DNA of 64,000 nt from Salvia splendens (lineage: Eukaryota; Streptophyta; Magnoliopsida; Lamiales; Lamiaceae). Location: NCBI RefSeq assembly GCF_004379255.2, contig NC_056048.1, positions 12,175,197-12,239,196 of the forward strand, given 5' to 3'. Shown in pieces: positions 46,911 to 57,395 of the stretch; position 1 is the first letter of the stretch, and each line of letters begins with the position of its first letter. Under the pieces are notes generated by a model. That model searched no databases. It was not told where the DNA came from and saw only the letters and a list, made by a program, of their open reading frames with translations. A program made the position numbers and the translations under genes.

Positions 46911-48350
46911 AAGTTTCCCTTGATTGTTGTTATGCCGTTGCCTTTGCCTTTGCCTAACCCTTCTTTCCACTGCATCCAGCCCCTCGAGGACGAGTTCATA
47001 TGCAGTGGGGAGGGGGGACGGGTTAGTTACAGTAGAATCATACATGCTAAATTTTTTCTCAAAAAATAACAAATTCCAGATAGTAATAAAATAGGCAATA
47101 TGCATGAAATGGGATAAATGGAAGACTTGATTACTTCTTGGGAGAGTTAGAAAAAGGATTCAGTATGCTCACATGTAAAACTTGATTGCAAAAGCTTGAT
47201 CAATTTGATTGACGCAAGTATGATAGAAACGCTCAATTTCTAAACCAACTGTGAAGCCTCTCTATATGTGAGTTATAAGCCAAAAGTAGAATACTTTCTA
47301 CTATTTTTACAAAAGAAAAATTATGAGAGGCTGATTTTTAATATTGAGATGAAAATTGCACAAGTAGTAATGACTAAAGGCATTAGGACTTAACCATTTG
47401 AGTCGTGTTCTTCCTTCGTTCCACAGACCCGCCTCATTAGTCTAGGCACCCCTAGTTAGGCAATTCGAGCTTATACACTCTTTCCCTTTCTTTGAAGCCT
47501 TAAAACCAAATTCAAAGTTTCATATCACATGTGGAAAGAGGGTCAAAGAGATGGAGTTTTTCAAGGGTAACGAAAGGGGATAGCAAGAAAAAGGAGGAGG
47601 AGCCAGGTTGATCAAGTTAGACAATCGGGTTGATCATTGATCATATAAAAAGAAAATGATGAAAAGGTTAAAAAATAATAAGGGCAGGAAATAGTTGTAA
47701 CCTGACCCAAAAAATCAAAAGCAAAAATAATATAAGGCTGAAGGTCGAAATCTGACCAAGAAGGAGCACCAAAGAAAAAAAAAATATCTCAATTCTGATC
47801 AAGCGAGTCTAGGCAAATCTTAGGCTTTTTGACTCATGTGATTTTTCTTTAAATTTTTTTTTTATTTTTTTTGAACTTAGAACCCTTAGGACCCCACCCT
47901 AATACGTTACTAACCTTGAGCCTCGTTACAACCTTAAAACAAAGACCTTAAGGAACTATCGTGTGCAGTCCGATTCAAGGTATTAAATTTATGGCAACAT
48001 CGAGTGAACAGTCCTAACTTCTCAGGTAAGGAATGAGTGACTGGGTGAATCCAACAGTGGTTTTTGAATTGAGCAATCTTGACAAGCTGACACCTTGATC
48101 AAGCAAAGGCGAAAGAGAATGAACACAAGCTACTGACAAATGGATTGACCTCGACCTCGGGTATGATTGTTGGAAAATTATTCGGTCTAATGCATACATG
48201 TGAATACGTGTCTTTATCTTAAGGTCTTATTTTTCTTTTCGTCTTTTCTTTTACTTAAAAAATAAATAAACCATGCCTGAAATTTGCCCTATCTTTTTCT
48301 TTTCTTTTTCTTTATACTTGGGGACAAGTATGTTTTAAGTGTGAGCAATT

Positions 48351-49513
48351 TGATAGGGCCTATTTCATGCATCGGTTTATGGGTGAAATACATGCTACTT
48401 GATCGGTTTATCGCGCAAAACAAGTGTTAAATGTGCAGAATTACCACTTGACCAAGGCTTCAAGGCCGACCTGATCAAGCAAGTACAAAGGCGATAAAAG
48501 GCTCAGAATCGGGGGAGTTGATCAAGGGGAGCGATCAAGCAGTTAGGAGGGGACCACGGGCTTCTGGAAGAAGAGCACGTGAGGAAATGAGCTGGATACA
48601 GCACACCATTTTGTTATCAAGGACGACGTTCTAGAAGGGGACACGTGCTGGAATACGAGACGCAAGGACGAAGCTGAGTCACGAATTTGTTACCAAAAAG
48701 CGTCGACATTCTAGAAGAACAACACGTAGCAATCAATGAGTCGCTCATTCTCAGAATGAGTGAATATTCCCTGACAAGATCGTTATCCAGCTGGAGGCCG
48801 AATCGAGCTTATAAATAGAGGGTGTGCCACCACAAGAAGGAGACACTTTACTTTCCGCCTAGTTTAGTTTAGCATAGTTATCTAGCGTAGTCCAGCTCTC
48901 TAGCTTCGTTTAGTTTAATTCTCTAGCTTAGTTAGATAGCTTAGTTAGAAGGGCGACCAAAGGGAGCGCTGCAGAATACTCAATTTCTGTTAGCGTGACT
49001 TAAGTTTCCCGCTAAGATTCTTCTCAGTTTACCGCTTTCTTAGACTCCAAGTGTTAGCTTAGTTTAATTTCAAGTTGTAATCAGTTTTTAGTTTAATCAA
49101 GTTATTTTCACTTTAAATCCGCGCATTTACTTTTCTGTTGTTTCCTGCAAATCACTTGACCAGTAGGTAGAATCCCGTTGATCAAGCTAGCTAGTTTAAA
49201 TTCTGTCTAGATTAAAATAGTAGATAAAACTCCCAAATTAAAGCGTGGCAGCAGCCAACCCCCCTGTTCACTACTCACACACTCGACACACCAACTTCCC
49301 TATGGGATCGACCCCGAACTTGCTGCTTTATTGTTAAAGTTGTGCAAAATTGGGAGTTATAAATTACTTTGGCAAGACGGATAGGGCGAGAGCTAGAGTG
49401 CATTGATTAAGTGGCAACGATATTTGCTAACTGATCCAATCGGTTCGGTTATCACTCCATATAACTTGATCCGCATTCTGTTCGTGTTTTCGATCTCTTT
49501 CCTAGTCCCTCCA
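48351..49513 (+). repeat. Athila 3' LTR
   Basis: 1,163 bp; TATAAATA at 48810-48817. It has an extra AGATAGCTTAGT-like insertion at about 48,935 relative to the 5' LTR, and scattered substitutions. Confidence 0.9.
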
Positions 49514-49643
49514 CCTCCTCATGACCATGATGTTTCCAAAGCACTTTCACAGATGCGATTGATTTATTTCTCAATTCTTGCACTTTCTTGTCCAGAATAG
49601 CTTTGGACTTCTCCTCATAACTCATGTCGGAATTCAACATCAT
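49514..49643 (-). pseudogene. Tekay B pol remnant (start of chromodomain)
   Basis: The minus strand reads MLNSDMSYEEKSKAILDKKV, then LRNKSIASVKVLWKHHG, close to the Tekay A chromodomain region ([20 protein letters not shown]). The end near 49,514 is where Athila entered. Upstream on the minus strand the sequence jumps directly into leader DNA, so nearly all of gag-pol is deleted. Confidence 0.85.
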
Positions 49644-49978
49644 TTCCTCTTGGAATTCGCTCTTTTCTATGCCTTATTCGTTCCATCGATAAATATATTG
49701 CCTTAAAAAAAAGTATAGTCCGCGCGTATATGACTAGCCTACAACTAAGGCCTTTGAAGTCTACATCTCAATCATATTCCATTCATTATCACGTCCAACA
49801 TCAATTGCTTAAACATTTCTCATTTCAAAACATTTTACCTTCTCTTTTGTTGAGCGCGGCGAGACGGAATGTTGAGCCTTCAATGAATACTCTTTTAGTC
49901 TAGCGAAACGAGTCTAAACTAGATTGAATAAAAGACTCTCGGTCCAGAGAGGAAGGAAAAGTCGCTCTGATACCATTC
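49644..49978 (-). other. Tekay B leader and PBS
   Basis: Non-coding leader. GCTCTGATACCA at 49964-49975 is the reverse complement of the tRNA-iMet PBS, 3 bp from the LTR edge, confirming minus orientation. Confidence 0.85.
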
Positions 49979-51362
49979 TGTCACGTCCGCACTCCCTAAG
50001 AATAGAAAGCACGGTGGGTCGCGATCCCCATCAGTGCACTAGCCTAAGTAGGGCTTAGACCCTAGTTAGACCCGAATTCGTTAACCATCAAAGTCTAGTA
50101 GAACATTATTCTAGTAGACAATCAGATAGGCAATTCAAAACATACAATACGACATGACATAACATTTAAACCACCCTTATCTCACCATATACATATCATT
50201 GCAAATAAAGGAGTTTAAGTAATAGAGCCCACCTCAAAAACTTAGAAATTTCTTTAAATAACTTCTCGATCCCACTTTAACGAGCGTGCGAACCACTTTC
50301 TCAAAAAAACAATTAAAGAACACATCAATCTCAATGACGAAACATTTAGAATGCATGCACTCTAATTAAAGTCTTTTAGTTCATTTTCTCGGTTTTCATG
50401 CATTTTTTATTATTCGGCGGCCGCCCAAGGTTCCTCCATTGGCTCCTCATATTTCCACCACGATGTCGGAATAAATTCCCAAAAATTATACAAGGGCATA
50501 ATTAGATTATCGCAATTATTTCCCTTCGAAAATTATATTTATCTCGGACTTAGGTTAAATTATTCATCCTTCAAATTATTCAGAAATTAATTAAATACTT
50601 TCCCGCGATTTAATTTAATTAACGGCCCAAAGATTTATTTACTTAGCCCATCTTGTTCCTCCAATTAAAAGAAATGAGCCCAACAAGCAATAAAAAAAGA
50701 GGCCCAATTCCCCTCTCCACCATACTCCACGTCTCTCTCTCTCTAATTCCCTTCTCTAATTCCCTTCTATAATTCTCTTCGCCCAAATCGGGCAGTTCCA
50801 GAATCCGTCGGCTTCTTAAATCTCGCCAGCCACCACCGTCGTCAGTAGCGTCCAGTCACCATCAATCGTCCTCGGCTTCCACCGGTCAGCCTCCAACTTG
50901 AGAGAAGTCCGACGCGGTGGGAGGTCAGGATTCGCCGTGACAGCGAATCGCCTCCGATTTTGACAGCAGCGGACCTAGCCGTGTGTCGCCGTCGCTGCTG
51001 TTCGCCGACCGTCATTGCGGTGCAGTCACCTCGCCGGGCCGCCGCTGATTCGTCCCTCCGTCGCCCGGGTCGCCGCTGCTTCGTCTGCACAGAGTCGTCG
51101 GCGGCTGTTCGCCGCTGCTCCATCGGCGGTTGTGCAGCCCCGAAACTTTACCGCAGCTCCCGTTTCGTCTCGGAACCAACCCAAACAGCCCCGAAACAGC
51201 CCCACTTATTCGAAAGATAATTTGGACTTTGATTTATATTTACTTGGATCGGTCCAAGTTCTTATATTTATTTTTGTTCGTTTTCTTTCGTTTAGACAAA
51301 TTATTATTTGTCTCGTAGTAACTTGGTGTTATTCCAAGTACTATAAAAGTACGGGCGTTACA
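49979..51362 (-). repeat. Tekay B 5' LTR (1,384 bp, minus strand)
   Basis: Same termini as 33865-36446 (TGTCACG..GGGCGTTACA in plus view) but about 1.2 kb shorter. Stretches equivalent to about 33,910-34,490 and 35,690-36,300 of the other LTR are missing. Confidence 0.9.
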
Positions 51363-51367
51363 ATAAG

Positions 51368-52030
51368 TGTTGGGCAGCCGCCTTTGTGGCTGCTTAAGTG
51401 TTGCCACCTCCAAGCAGTCGGGCAATTATTCCACCTCCGATGCATGCAGTCAATGCTGCCAAGCATTCCGGTAAAGCCATGGACTGATTCGTAAAAACGA
51501 AGCAACCGTTGGCAATCATCGGTGGTGGGTGCCCGAAGGAATTCATCCCCGAAAGCTGTACGAACGCCCTCGTAAAAAATTTTAAGACAAAGGATTCCAG
51601 TGGACTCACCGACATGCAAATACTCGTCGAAGAGGTCGGCTGTTTGCCCAGTAGCGAGTTGTCGGATGGCACACGTACACTTCTGCAATGCCGAGATACT
51701 TTGCCGACCTGCTGCATCTGGACCTGTTTGGAAGAATTCAACACGGGAGGACAATGTGTTGACAATACGCATAAACAAGCGCTTTGACATGCGAAAACGG
51801 CGCCTGGAGTAATCTTCCGGAAACCGCGGCGGGTCGGCAAAATAGTCAGCAACGAGCCTTTCGTGGGCTCCCTCCCGGTCACGATGGATGTAGCGGCGAG
51901 TTGATCTAGTTGGTTGAGGAGGAGGGGCGGGGGTATTCGCTGCAACATATGCTTCATAAGCGGCACGATGTTGTTCGTAGCATTCTTGTTCTTCGCGCTC
52001 CGCTTCCGCAATAAGATGGGTGAAATCCAT
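51368..52030 (-). pseudogene. Harbinger transposase, N-terminal part (split gene)
   Basis: The minus-strand frame starts at ATG 52030. An N-terminal acidic/Gln region (AEREEQECYEQHRAAYEAY) is followed by RFPEDYSRRRFRMSKRLFMRI, the helix-turn-helix-like LQKCTCAIRQLATGQTADL segment, and the first catalytic Asp in GMLGSIDCMHRRW. It is exactly 221 codons to the Tekay B insertion point. The rest is at 33364-33859. Frame and motifs are intact apart from the insertion. Confidence 0.9.
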
Positions 52031-52425
52031 TTGAGGTTTTGAGTGAGAGATGAAGGTGTAGATAAGTTGTATGAAAAATATGAATGATTGAGAGATGAAT
52101 GAGAGATCATTTGATGTGAAAATTGGATGATGAATGTGTGTATTTATAGATGATTTTGGGGGAAAAGAATAAAAAAATACAGAAAAACGGGAAAAAAACA
52201 GCGATTTATTTGGGATTGGGAATTTTTTTTATTTTTTGGTATTATTTTCGATTTTTTTAAAAAAATTATTTTCCAACGGATAAGCCGTTGGCCAATCAGA
52301 CGCTGCCACGTCGCGTGCTCGCTGGCACGGACGTGCTCGATGCATCGAGCAGTGCCGTGCCAGCGGGGAACAGCGTCTCCGTGCCGCTGGCACGGACGCG
52401 GCGGTGCTCACCGTTGCAGATGCTC
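52031..52425 (-). other. 5' flank and right terminus of the Harbinger element
   Basis: Contains the promoter side of the transposase and a GC-rich subterminal palindromic stretch (52295-52415, with CGTGCTCGATGCATCGAGCA as a perfect palindrome-like core) before the terminal inverted repeat. Confidence 0.7.
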
Positions 52426-52428
52426 TAA

Positions 52429-52684
52429 TGCTTATAACACCATAATCCAAAATTAAGACTAAATCTACACCCTTTGATTTTGAAATGAGTTGATGAGATT
52501 AAAGCTCACAAATTTCAATAAATAGTAGACAAAATATCAACAAAAGGGTAATATCGTCATTATGTTACCATATGATAATTTTTATGGTTGTTCTTTTATA
52601 TCAACATAGTGTATTACAAATATCAACAATATGACATGAAAATATCAACACAAATACAAGAAAATATCAACACAGTTTTACTGA
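52429..52684. other. AT-rich spacer
   Basis: Short repeated AATATCAACA motifs occur at about 52,528-52,680; no gene. Confidence 0.4.
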
Positions 52685-52714
52685 TATTTTATCTAGGGCT
52701 GGCAATATTTTATC

Positions 52715-53262
52715 TAGGGCTGGCAAATCGTGCGGATTGGGTCGTTATCGGGCAACCTGATAATGACCCAACCCAATAAGGCATAACCTGAACCCGACCT
52801 GTTAAGGAAACTGTAAATCCGAACACGAACCCGACCTGCTACCTTCAAATCCGAACACGACTCGCACCCGACACGAACCCGTTATCGACACGACATAATA
52901 TGGGTTGACACGACACGATAACAACCCGGACCTGATATTACACGATTAAAACCTAATATTACACGATTAAACCTTAATTTTTAACCTAATTTACACAATT
53001 AAAATTCATTTTATACTATTTAAACCTAATTTATAAGAAATTAAAAAATTAAAGTAATATATATTTTTTAAATAATAATAAAAATAATAATATTATTTCT
53101 TAATGGGTTACCCGTATCCGACCCGAACCCAACCCGAAATTATCGGGTTCTTAATGGGTCAACCCGATAAGGACACAGATCCAATAAGACTTGACCCCAA
53201 CCCAATAATTTCGTGCGGATTCGTGTCAGATTATCGTGTCGTATCGAAAATTGTCAGCCCTA
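52715..53262. mobile_element. hAT-like non-autonomous element
   Basis: Termini TAGGGCTGGCAA and TTGTCAGCCCTA with an exact 8-bp duplication ATTTTATC (52707-52714 and 53263-53270), the hAT signature. The interior has many CCCGACC/ACCCGAACC and inverse motifs in both halves and an AT-rich centre. No transposase. The left end plus target site is duplicated in tandem (21-bp unit at 52685-52705 and 52706-52726). Confidence 0.9.
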
Positions 53263-53270
53263 ATTTTATC

Positions 53271-54194
53271 TACACTATATTGAGATTTTGCATACACTAT
53301 ATCGAGATTTTTTTATTTTTATTGATAAAATCTGTTTATTGACGTGTACGAAAATTTAAATATAATTTATCAAATTTCATCACTCAAACATCGTCGGAAC
53401 ATATGCAATTGAGATCTCGTTGGAATCCTTATAAAATTATCTTTAATTTGATATATTTTTTGAGGAAAAATAATTTAAATCGAGAGAGTTACATAAATTT
53501 AAAGTTTTGAGAAAATTTTGATGAGAGAATTGAAATTAACACCCTTTAAGTTTATTTAATATTTTTTTAATTTAAAATATAATGTCTGTAGTATTTTTTC
53601 ACACACTATATCTCCTAATCTAATGGCTAAAATTTGGTCTTAATTTGTGATTGCTAATTAGTTAGCAAGTGATCACCCTCCCAAAAAATATGTGTATATT
53701 GCATAGCGAAACGTAAGAAAGAATTTAGAATGACCAAATAATAAAAATAATCATTAAGATAAAAGGAATTAAAACATACTAGTAGTAATTATGGAAAATA
53801 TGTGTATATATTGCATAACGAAACGTGGGAAAAAATTTAGAATGACCAAATAATAAAAATAATCATTAAGATAAAAGGATTTAAAACATACTAGTAGTAA
53901 TTATTAAAATTTTATCGATAATAATTAATGCTCATTCATCGCAATCAGAAACAGTATTTCGAACCAGAAATTGCTGGTATTTTTATCTGCTCTTCAAACT
54001 GAATATTTTAATATATCAACTCAACAATTTATGTATATTTTAGAGCTGCATTGTTAGGAATTGTAGCATACCTAATATTAAAAGTATGATCTAAACTGCA
54101 AATCAATGCAAAGACCATTGATGGACTGCACAATTTCACTACAACACCTAAATCTCCATAATCTACAACCTCGCAGCTAGAGCTCGGAAAGCCA
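53271..54194. other. Spacer downstream of the kinase gene with a ~110-bp tandem duplication
   Basis: Two copies (about 53,686-53,791 and 53,795-53,903) share ATATGTGTATAT, GCATA.CGAAACG, TTTAGAATGACCAAATAATA and ACATACTAGTAGTAATTAT. The remaining sequence is AT-rich; the kinase 3' UTR lies within 54,050-54,194. Confidence 0.6.
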
Positions 54195-57100
54195 CTATCT
54201 ACAGCAGGAGAAAAGTCCTCTCGGCTCGTCTTCCATCGCTGTCGTCGGCGTGCCAGCCACATCACCCCTCTTCTCCATCAACGAGCTCGTCCCAGGGGAC
54301 TCCGGCGGGAAGACCGCATTCGTTGCTGAAGTGCTTCTGGAGACGTGGTGCGGTATGACCGGCTCGGGTGCAGAGATGGCGGTGAGATATTGCAACAGCA
54401 TCTGTATTATCTGAGTGAAATTCGGGCGAGCGTTGGCGTCTTCCTTCCAACACAAGGTCACTATTCGAGCCAATTCCTCCGGAAGCTCGTCCGCACTTGG
54501 CCGTACATTCTACAAAAGAGGGAATGACGCAGTTGGGATGACGGTCGTCCAGATATAGAATCAGAGGCTAGCGAGGTTGAGGGGGGCTTAAACCCCCCAA
54601 AATTCAATTTTTTATACTATAAAATCGTCAATTTCCGTCCCACTTTAGCAGTCCCACTTGAGTTGTGCGCGGGTTTTAAGAAATGTAAAGAAAAGTGGTG
54701 AAAAAAAATAGTGGAATCTGGGTCTCATTTTTATATATTAGTTTTATAATAAAATGTAAGTGGAATAAAGTTAGAGTAACGTGAGACCTATTACCATGTT
54801 TGGAAGATTCTAACTAGCACTCCTAATGTGGGACGAACTAAAATGGAAAACCGAGGCTACTAAAGTGGGACGGAGGGAAGAGTATTTTGTGAGAATCGGT
54901 AAGCAAAGCCCCCATCATCATATGAAAACTAGCTTACCAAAATCTCAAACTTGAAATCTATAAAATCCATCATCCAAACTGAATCATAGGGAAACTAGCT
55001 AATTGAAGTATTAAGCTCAGAATCTATAAAATCAAGCCCCCCCCTCAATAATTTTCTTGCTAACTCTGAGTTATAGATTACATAAAACACCCAAAAAAAA
55101 GAGTCGAGGGAACTTACTTTAAAAGCTGCGGCATAGGCCGCCTGCAGATTCGACATGCCTTCAAAGGGCAACTTGTTGTGTATGAGCTCCCATAGCACGA
55201 TGGCGAAACTATAAGCATCCACTTTGTGGTTATAATGCTTTTTCTCTCCATGCCTTAGTGTGACGGTACTATACAGCTGCAAGTGCAACACATATATTTT
55301 CTTCATTAATTTTTGTCAGAGTATATATACGGGCAGTGATCAATGCATAACCACACCTTAATGCATAACTAGAGAGACAAAATCTCAACCATTGGATCAA
55401 AAATGGAAGGATGAGATTGGTTGGATACAGAAAACACGGATGTCATTTTAAGGGCGTTTTGGTTCACTCCAAGTGTGGTTTAGTTCATTTTAAATAAATC
55501 GTAAGTGTTATGAACTAAAACGCCCTTATAGAACTCCGTGTTATCAAATCCGAAAATTTTAAAACTCAATCTTAAACTTCCATTTTTTTATATTGTGGTT
55601 GAGATTCAAGTCTCTAGTTATGCACTAAAGAGGTAGTGACTCTATAACACTACTTTGTATATATATATATATATACGAAACAGATTAGACAAGGAGAGAA
55701 AAAGATGTTGCGGAAACTACCTCCGGGGCCATCCAGCGATAGGTTCCCGTCTCGGCGGTCATCATTTCAGTCAACGACTCTTCTCTAGCGAGACCAAAGT
55801 CGGCAAGTTTGACTGTTCTCCGATCTTCTGTCAAGAGCAAGTTTTCTGCAAGACAGAAAGTCATGTGCTTGTCAGTCTTGATGCCAGATTTGGCGACAGA
55901 AACGTAAGCTCTGCCAGCTCTCCATGTTATCAAATATTTAAGCAGACAATGATTGTTGGGCAACGACTATTTCCTAGACTAGTAGCACGAGTTATACGAG
56001 TTTGACAGAGGAAGCGTGTTATCACAAATTCTTGATATTGGTTTTGCAAAGAGAATGGTTTCTAAGAGCTGTACAAATTATCGATATTGGTTGGTAACTA
56101 CTTACCACTGTACTAGTCTAATAGCACGAGTTGTAACAATTTCAGCAGCTTTATAAACTGCTTCTAACAATTCATCAAATTCTTAACATTGGTCAGCCAA
56201 CTACTTCCTCCATCCCATTATAAGTGCACGGTAAACTCAGAAAGTTGTGTTTTGTATTTAAAGTAGCATTACCCCACTAGCTTTGAGCCACTTTGAGCTT
56301 AAAAAGGTTCTTATTTGGAATGAGCCACTAATAGGACAGCCCAAAAAGAATGCGGGGAGTATTTCCTAGTCGCGCGAATTTGAATGGGAGCAAACAAGTT
56401 TCAGCAGCATTATAAACTGCTCCTAACAAGTTAAACAAATTCTTAACCTTGGTTAGACAACTCTTTCCATAGCAAGAGTCATACAAAGTTCAACGGGAGT
56501 TTCAGCAGCATTACAAGGTGATTTGTTGCGTGTAAACAATAAAGCTAAACATCCGTACCAGGTTTAAGGTCACGGTGGATGATACCATGGGAGTGCAAAC
56601 ACTCCATTGCACGAGCTATATCCAGCGCAAATCCAATAGCTACCCGTATATCAAGGCATCTAGGGCGCAGGTTGATCAAGTGCTTTCGCAACGTCCCACC
56701 AAGCAAAAGCTCAGTCACTATAACCGTCACAGGTTCCTTGCAAGCTCCAATAAACTGTAACAAGGGAAGGAAGAGCCACTAAGACAATACTCACAACTTA
56801 TTTCCTAAACATTCACCTCCATCCATCAATCTCATAATAAATATCGCACCATCACACACTCATACCTTCACAATCTCATTACAAATATCACACACACACA
56901 CACACATCACTCATATTTGTATGTAATTAATGAGTATACAACCTTAACTAAATTCTTATGTTGGACTCTGGAAAGCATTGCAACTTCTCTTGCAAATCTT
57001 GACTCCTTCTTTGCAATCTCTTCAGCTGTATCCCCTCTCTCAACAATTTTGATGGCGACATTCTGATTCTTGTATCTTAACAAGAAACAAAAAAAACCCA

Positions 57101-57395
57101 ACAAAAATCAAATTGGGACGACAATCACAAACTAGTTCCTACAACATGAAATATTTTTTATTTTAATTTGTTTTATGCACTAATAGTGCTGAAAAAAAAT
57201 CAAAACTTTCACAAAAGTCATGATGATTTAAGTTAGGAAATCAAGATTGAGAAGGTCAACTTACTTTCCCTCATAGACTTTGGCATGAGCTCCTTCTCCA
57301 ATCTTAGGCCCTACAAAGAGGAGCTTCGGATCCACCAACCATTTCGGGTCCAAATCAAACTCTGCTACCGAGTAAAACCCGTTTCCAGATCCCAT
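54195..57395 (-). CDS. ATN1-like Raf-type Ser/Thr protein kinase, six exons
   Basis: Exons on the minus strand: 57395-57265, 57075-56943, 56754-56559, 55845-55721, 55276-55118 and 54509-54195, all with GT-AG introns, giving 352 aa. Start ATG at 57395. The kinase domain has a Gly loop [11 protein letters not shown] (33-43), Lys53 in VAIK, HRDLKPEN (148-155, Asp150), DFG (169-171), activation loop GTYRWMAPE (187-195) and a [12 protein letters not shown] helix. The short tail is Ser/Pro-rich, ending FSCCR. It matches the plant Raf-like group around Arabidopsis ATN1 (about 356 aa), probably cytosolic signalling kinases of ill-defined role; MGSGNG might be myristoylated. All catalytic residues are present, so it should be active. 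Introns carry MITEs and repeats. Confidence 0.95.
54629..54885. mobile_element. Degenerate Stowaway-like MITE in kinase intron 5
   Basis: The left CCGTCCCACTTTAG and right CTAAAGTGGGACGGAGGGA are inverse, but the left outer end is worn. It lies within the intron 54510-55117. Confidence 0.6.
55340..55640. mobile_element. Foldback MITE in kinase intron 4
   Basis: Almost the whole 280-300 bp pairs with itself: ATGCATAACTAGAGA..ATCTCAACCA with TGGTTGAGAT..TCTCTAGTTATGCA, and AAGGGCGTTTTGGTTCA with TGAACTAAAACGCCCTT. Exact ends and target duplication are unclear. A TA microsatellite (about 55,657-55,676) follows. Confidence 0.7.
55950..56520. repeat. Degenerate intronic repeats in kinase intron 3
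   Basis: Blocks such as TTTCAGCAGC(A/T)TTA, ACTGCT.CTAACAA, AAATTCTTAAC.TTGGT and ACTA.TTCCTAG recur about every 100-130 bp. A Stowaway MITE (56204-56359) interrupts one unit. Confidence 0.6.
56204..56359. mobile_element. Stowaway-like MITE in kinase intron 3
   Basis: Starts CTTCCTCCATCCC and ends AATGCGGGGAG, with TA on both sides (56202-56203 and 56360-56361). Only 156 bp. Confidence 0.65.
56887..56906. repeat. CA microsatellite in kinase intron 2
   Basis: About nine CA dinucleotides in a row. Confidence 0.8.

Larger units (their letters stand above)
46651..48350 (+). other. Athila 3' untranslated region
   Basis: About 1.7 kb without coding. It has two hairpins built on CTAAGTGTGAG and several TTGATCAAG motifs. 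A TTGGGGACAAG run (48318-48328) is the likely purine-rich tract before the LTR. Confidence 0.7.
36552..49513 (+). mobile_element. Athila retrotransposon (Ty3/gypsy), decayed
   Basis: LTRs of 1,151 and 1,163 bp (TGATAGGG..CCCTCCA) flank a tRNA-Asp PBS, a degenerate gag-pol, a post-pol region with an ATHILA ORF-1-like domain, and a long 3' untranslated region. Target duplication: CCTCT before (36547-36551), CCTCC after (49514-49518), one mismatch. LTRs differ at roughly 2-3% by eye and by one ~12-bp indel. The coding region has several stops and at least two frameshifts, so it is not autonomous now. Confidence 0.9.
33865..51362 (-). mobile_element. Tekay B: internally deleted gypsy chromovirus, minus strand
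   Basis: Inserted in the Harbinger transposase with a perfect 5-bp duplication ATAAG (33860-33864 and 51363-51367). On the minus strand the order is 5' LTR (49979-51362), PBS, leader, the last part of pol, purine tract and 3' LTR (33865-36446). Gag, protease, RT and most of integrase are absent. It was later interrupted by Athila at 36552-49513. LTRs differ by several percent in the shared parts and have different lengths, so it is older than Tekay A. Confidence 0.9.
32950..52425 (-). mobile_element. PIF/Harbinger transposon, split by nested retrotransposons
   Basis: The left end GAGCACCCACAACCGTGCTC (after TAA 32947-32949) and the right end GAGCACC..GCAGATGCTC in inverse (CGGTGCTCACCGTTGCAGATG before TAA 52426-52428, shown here as part) are imperfect inverted repeats. 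Without the Tekay B insertion the element is 32950-33864 plus 51368-52425, about 1.97 kb. It carries only a transposase, on the minus strand; the Myb-like second gene of autonomous PIF/Harbinger elements was not found. So it probably relied on a partner supplying that protein. Confidence 0.9.
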
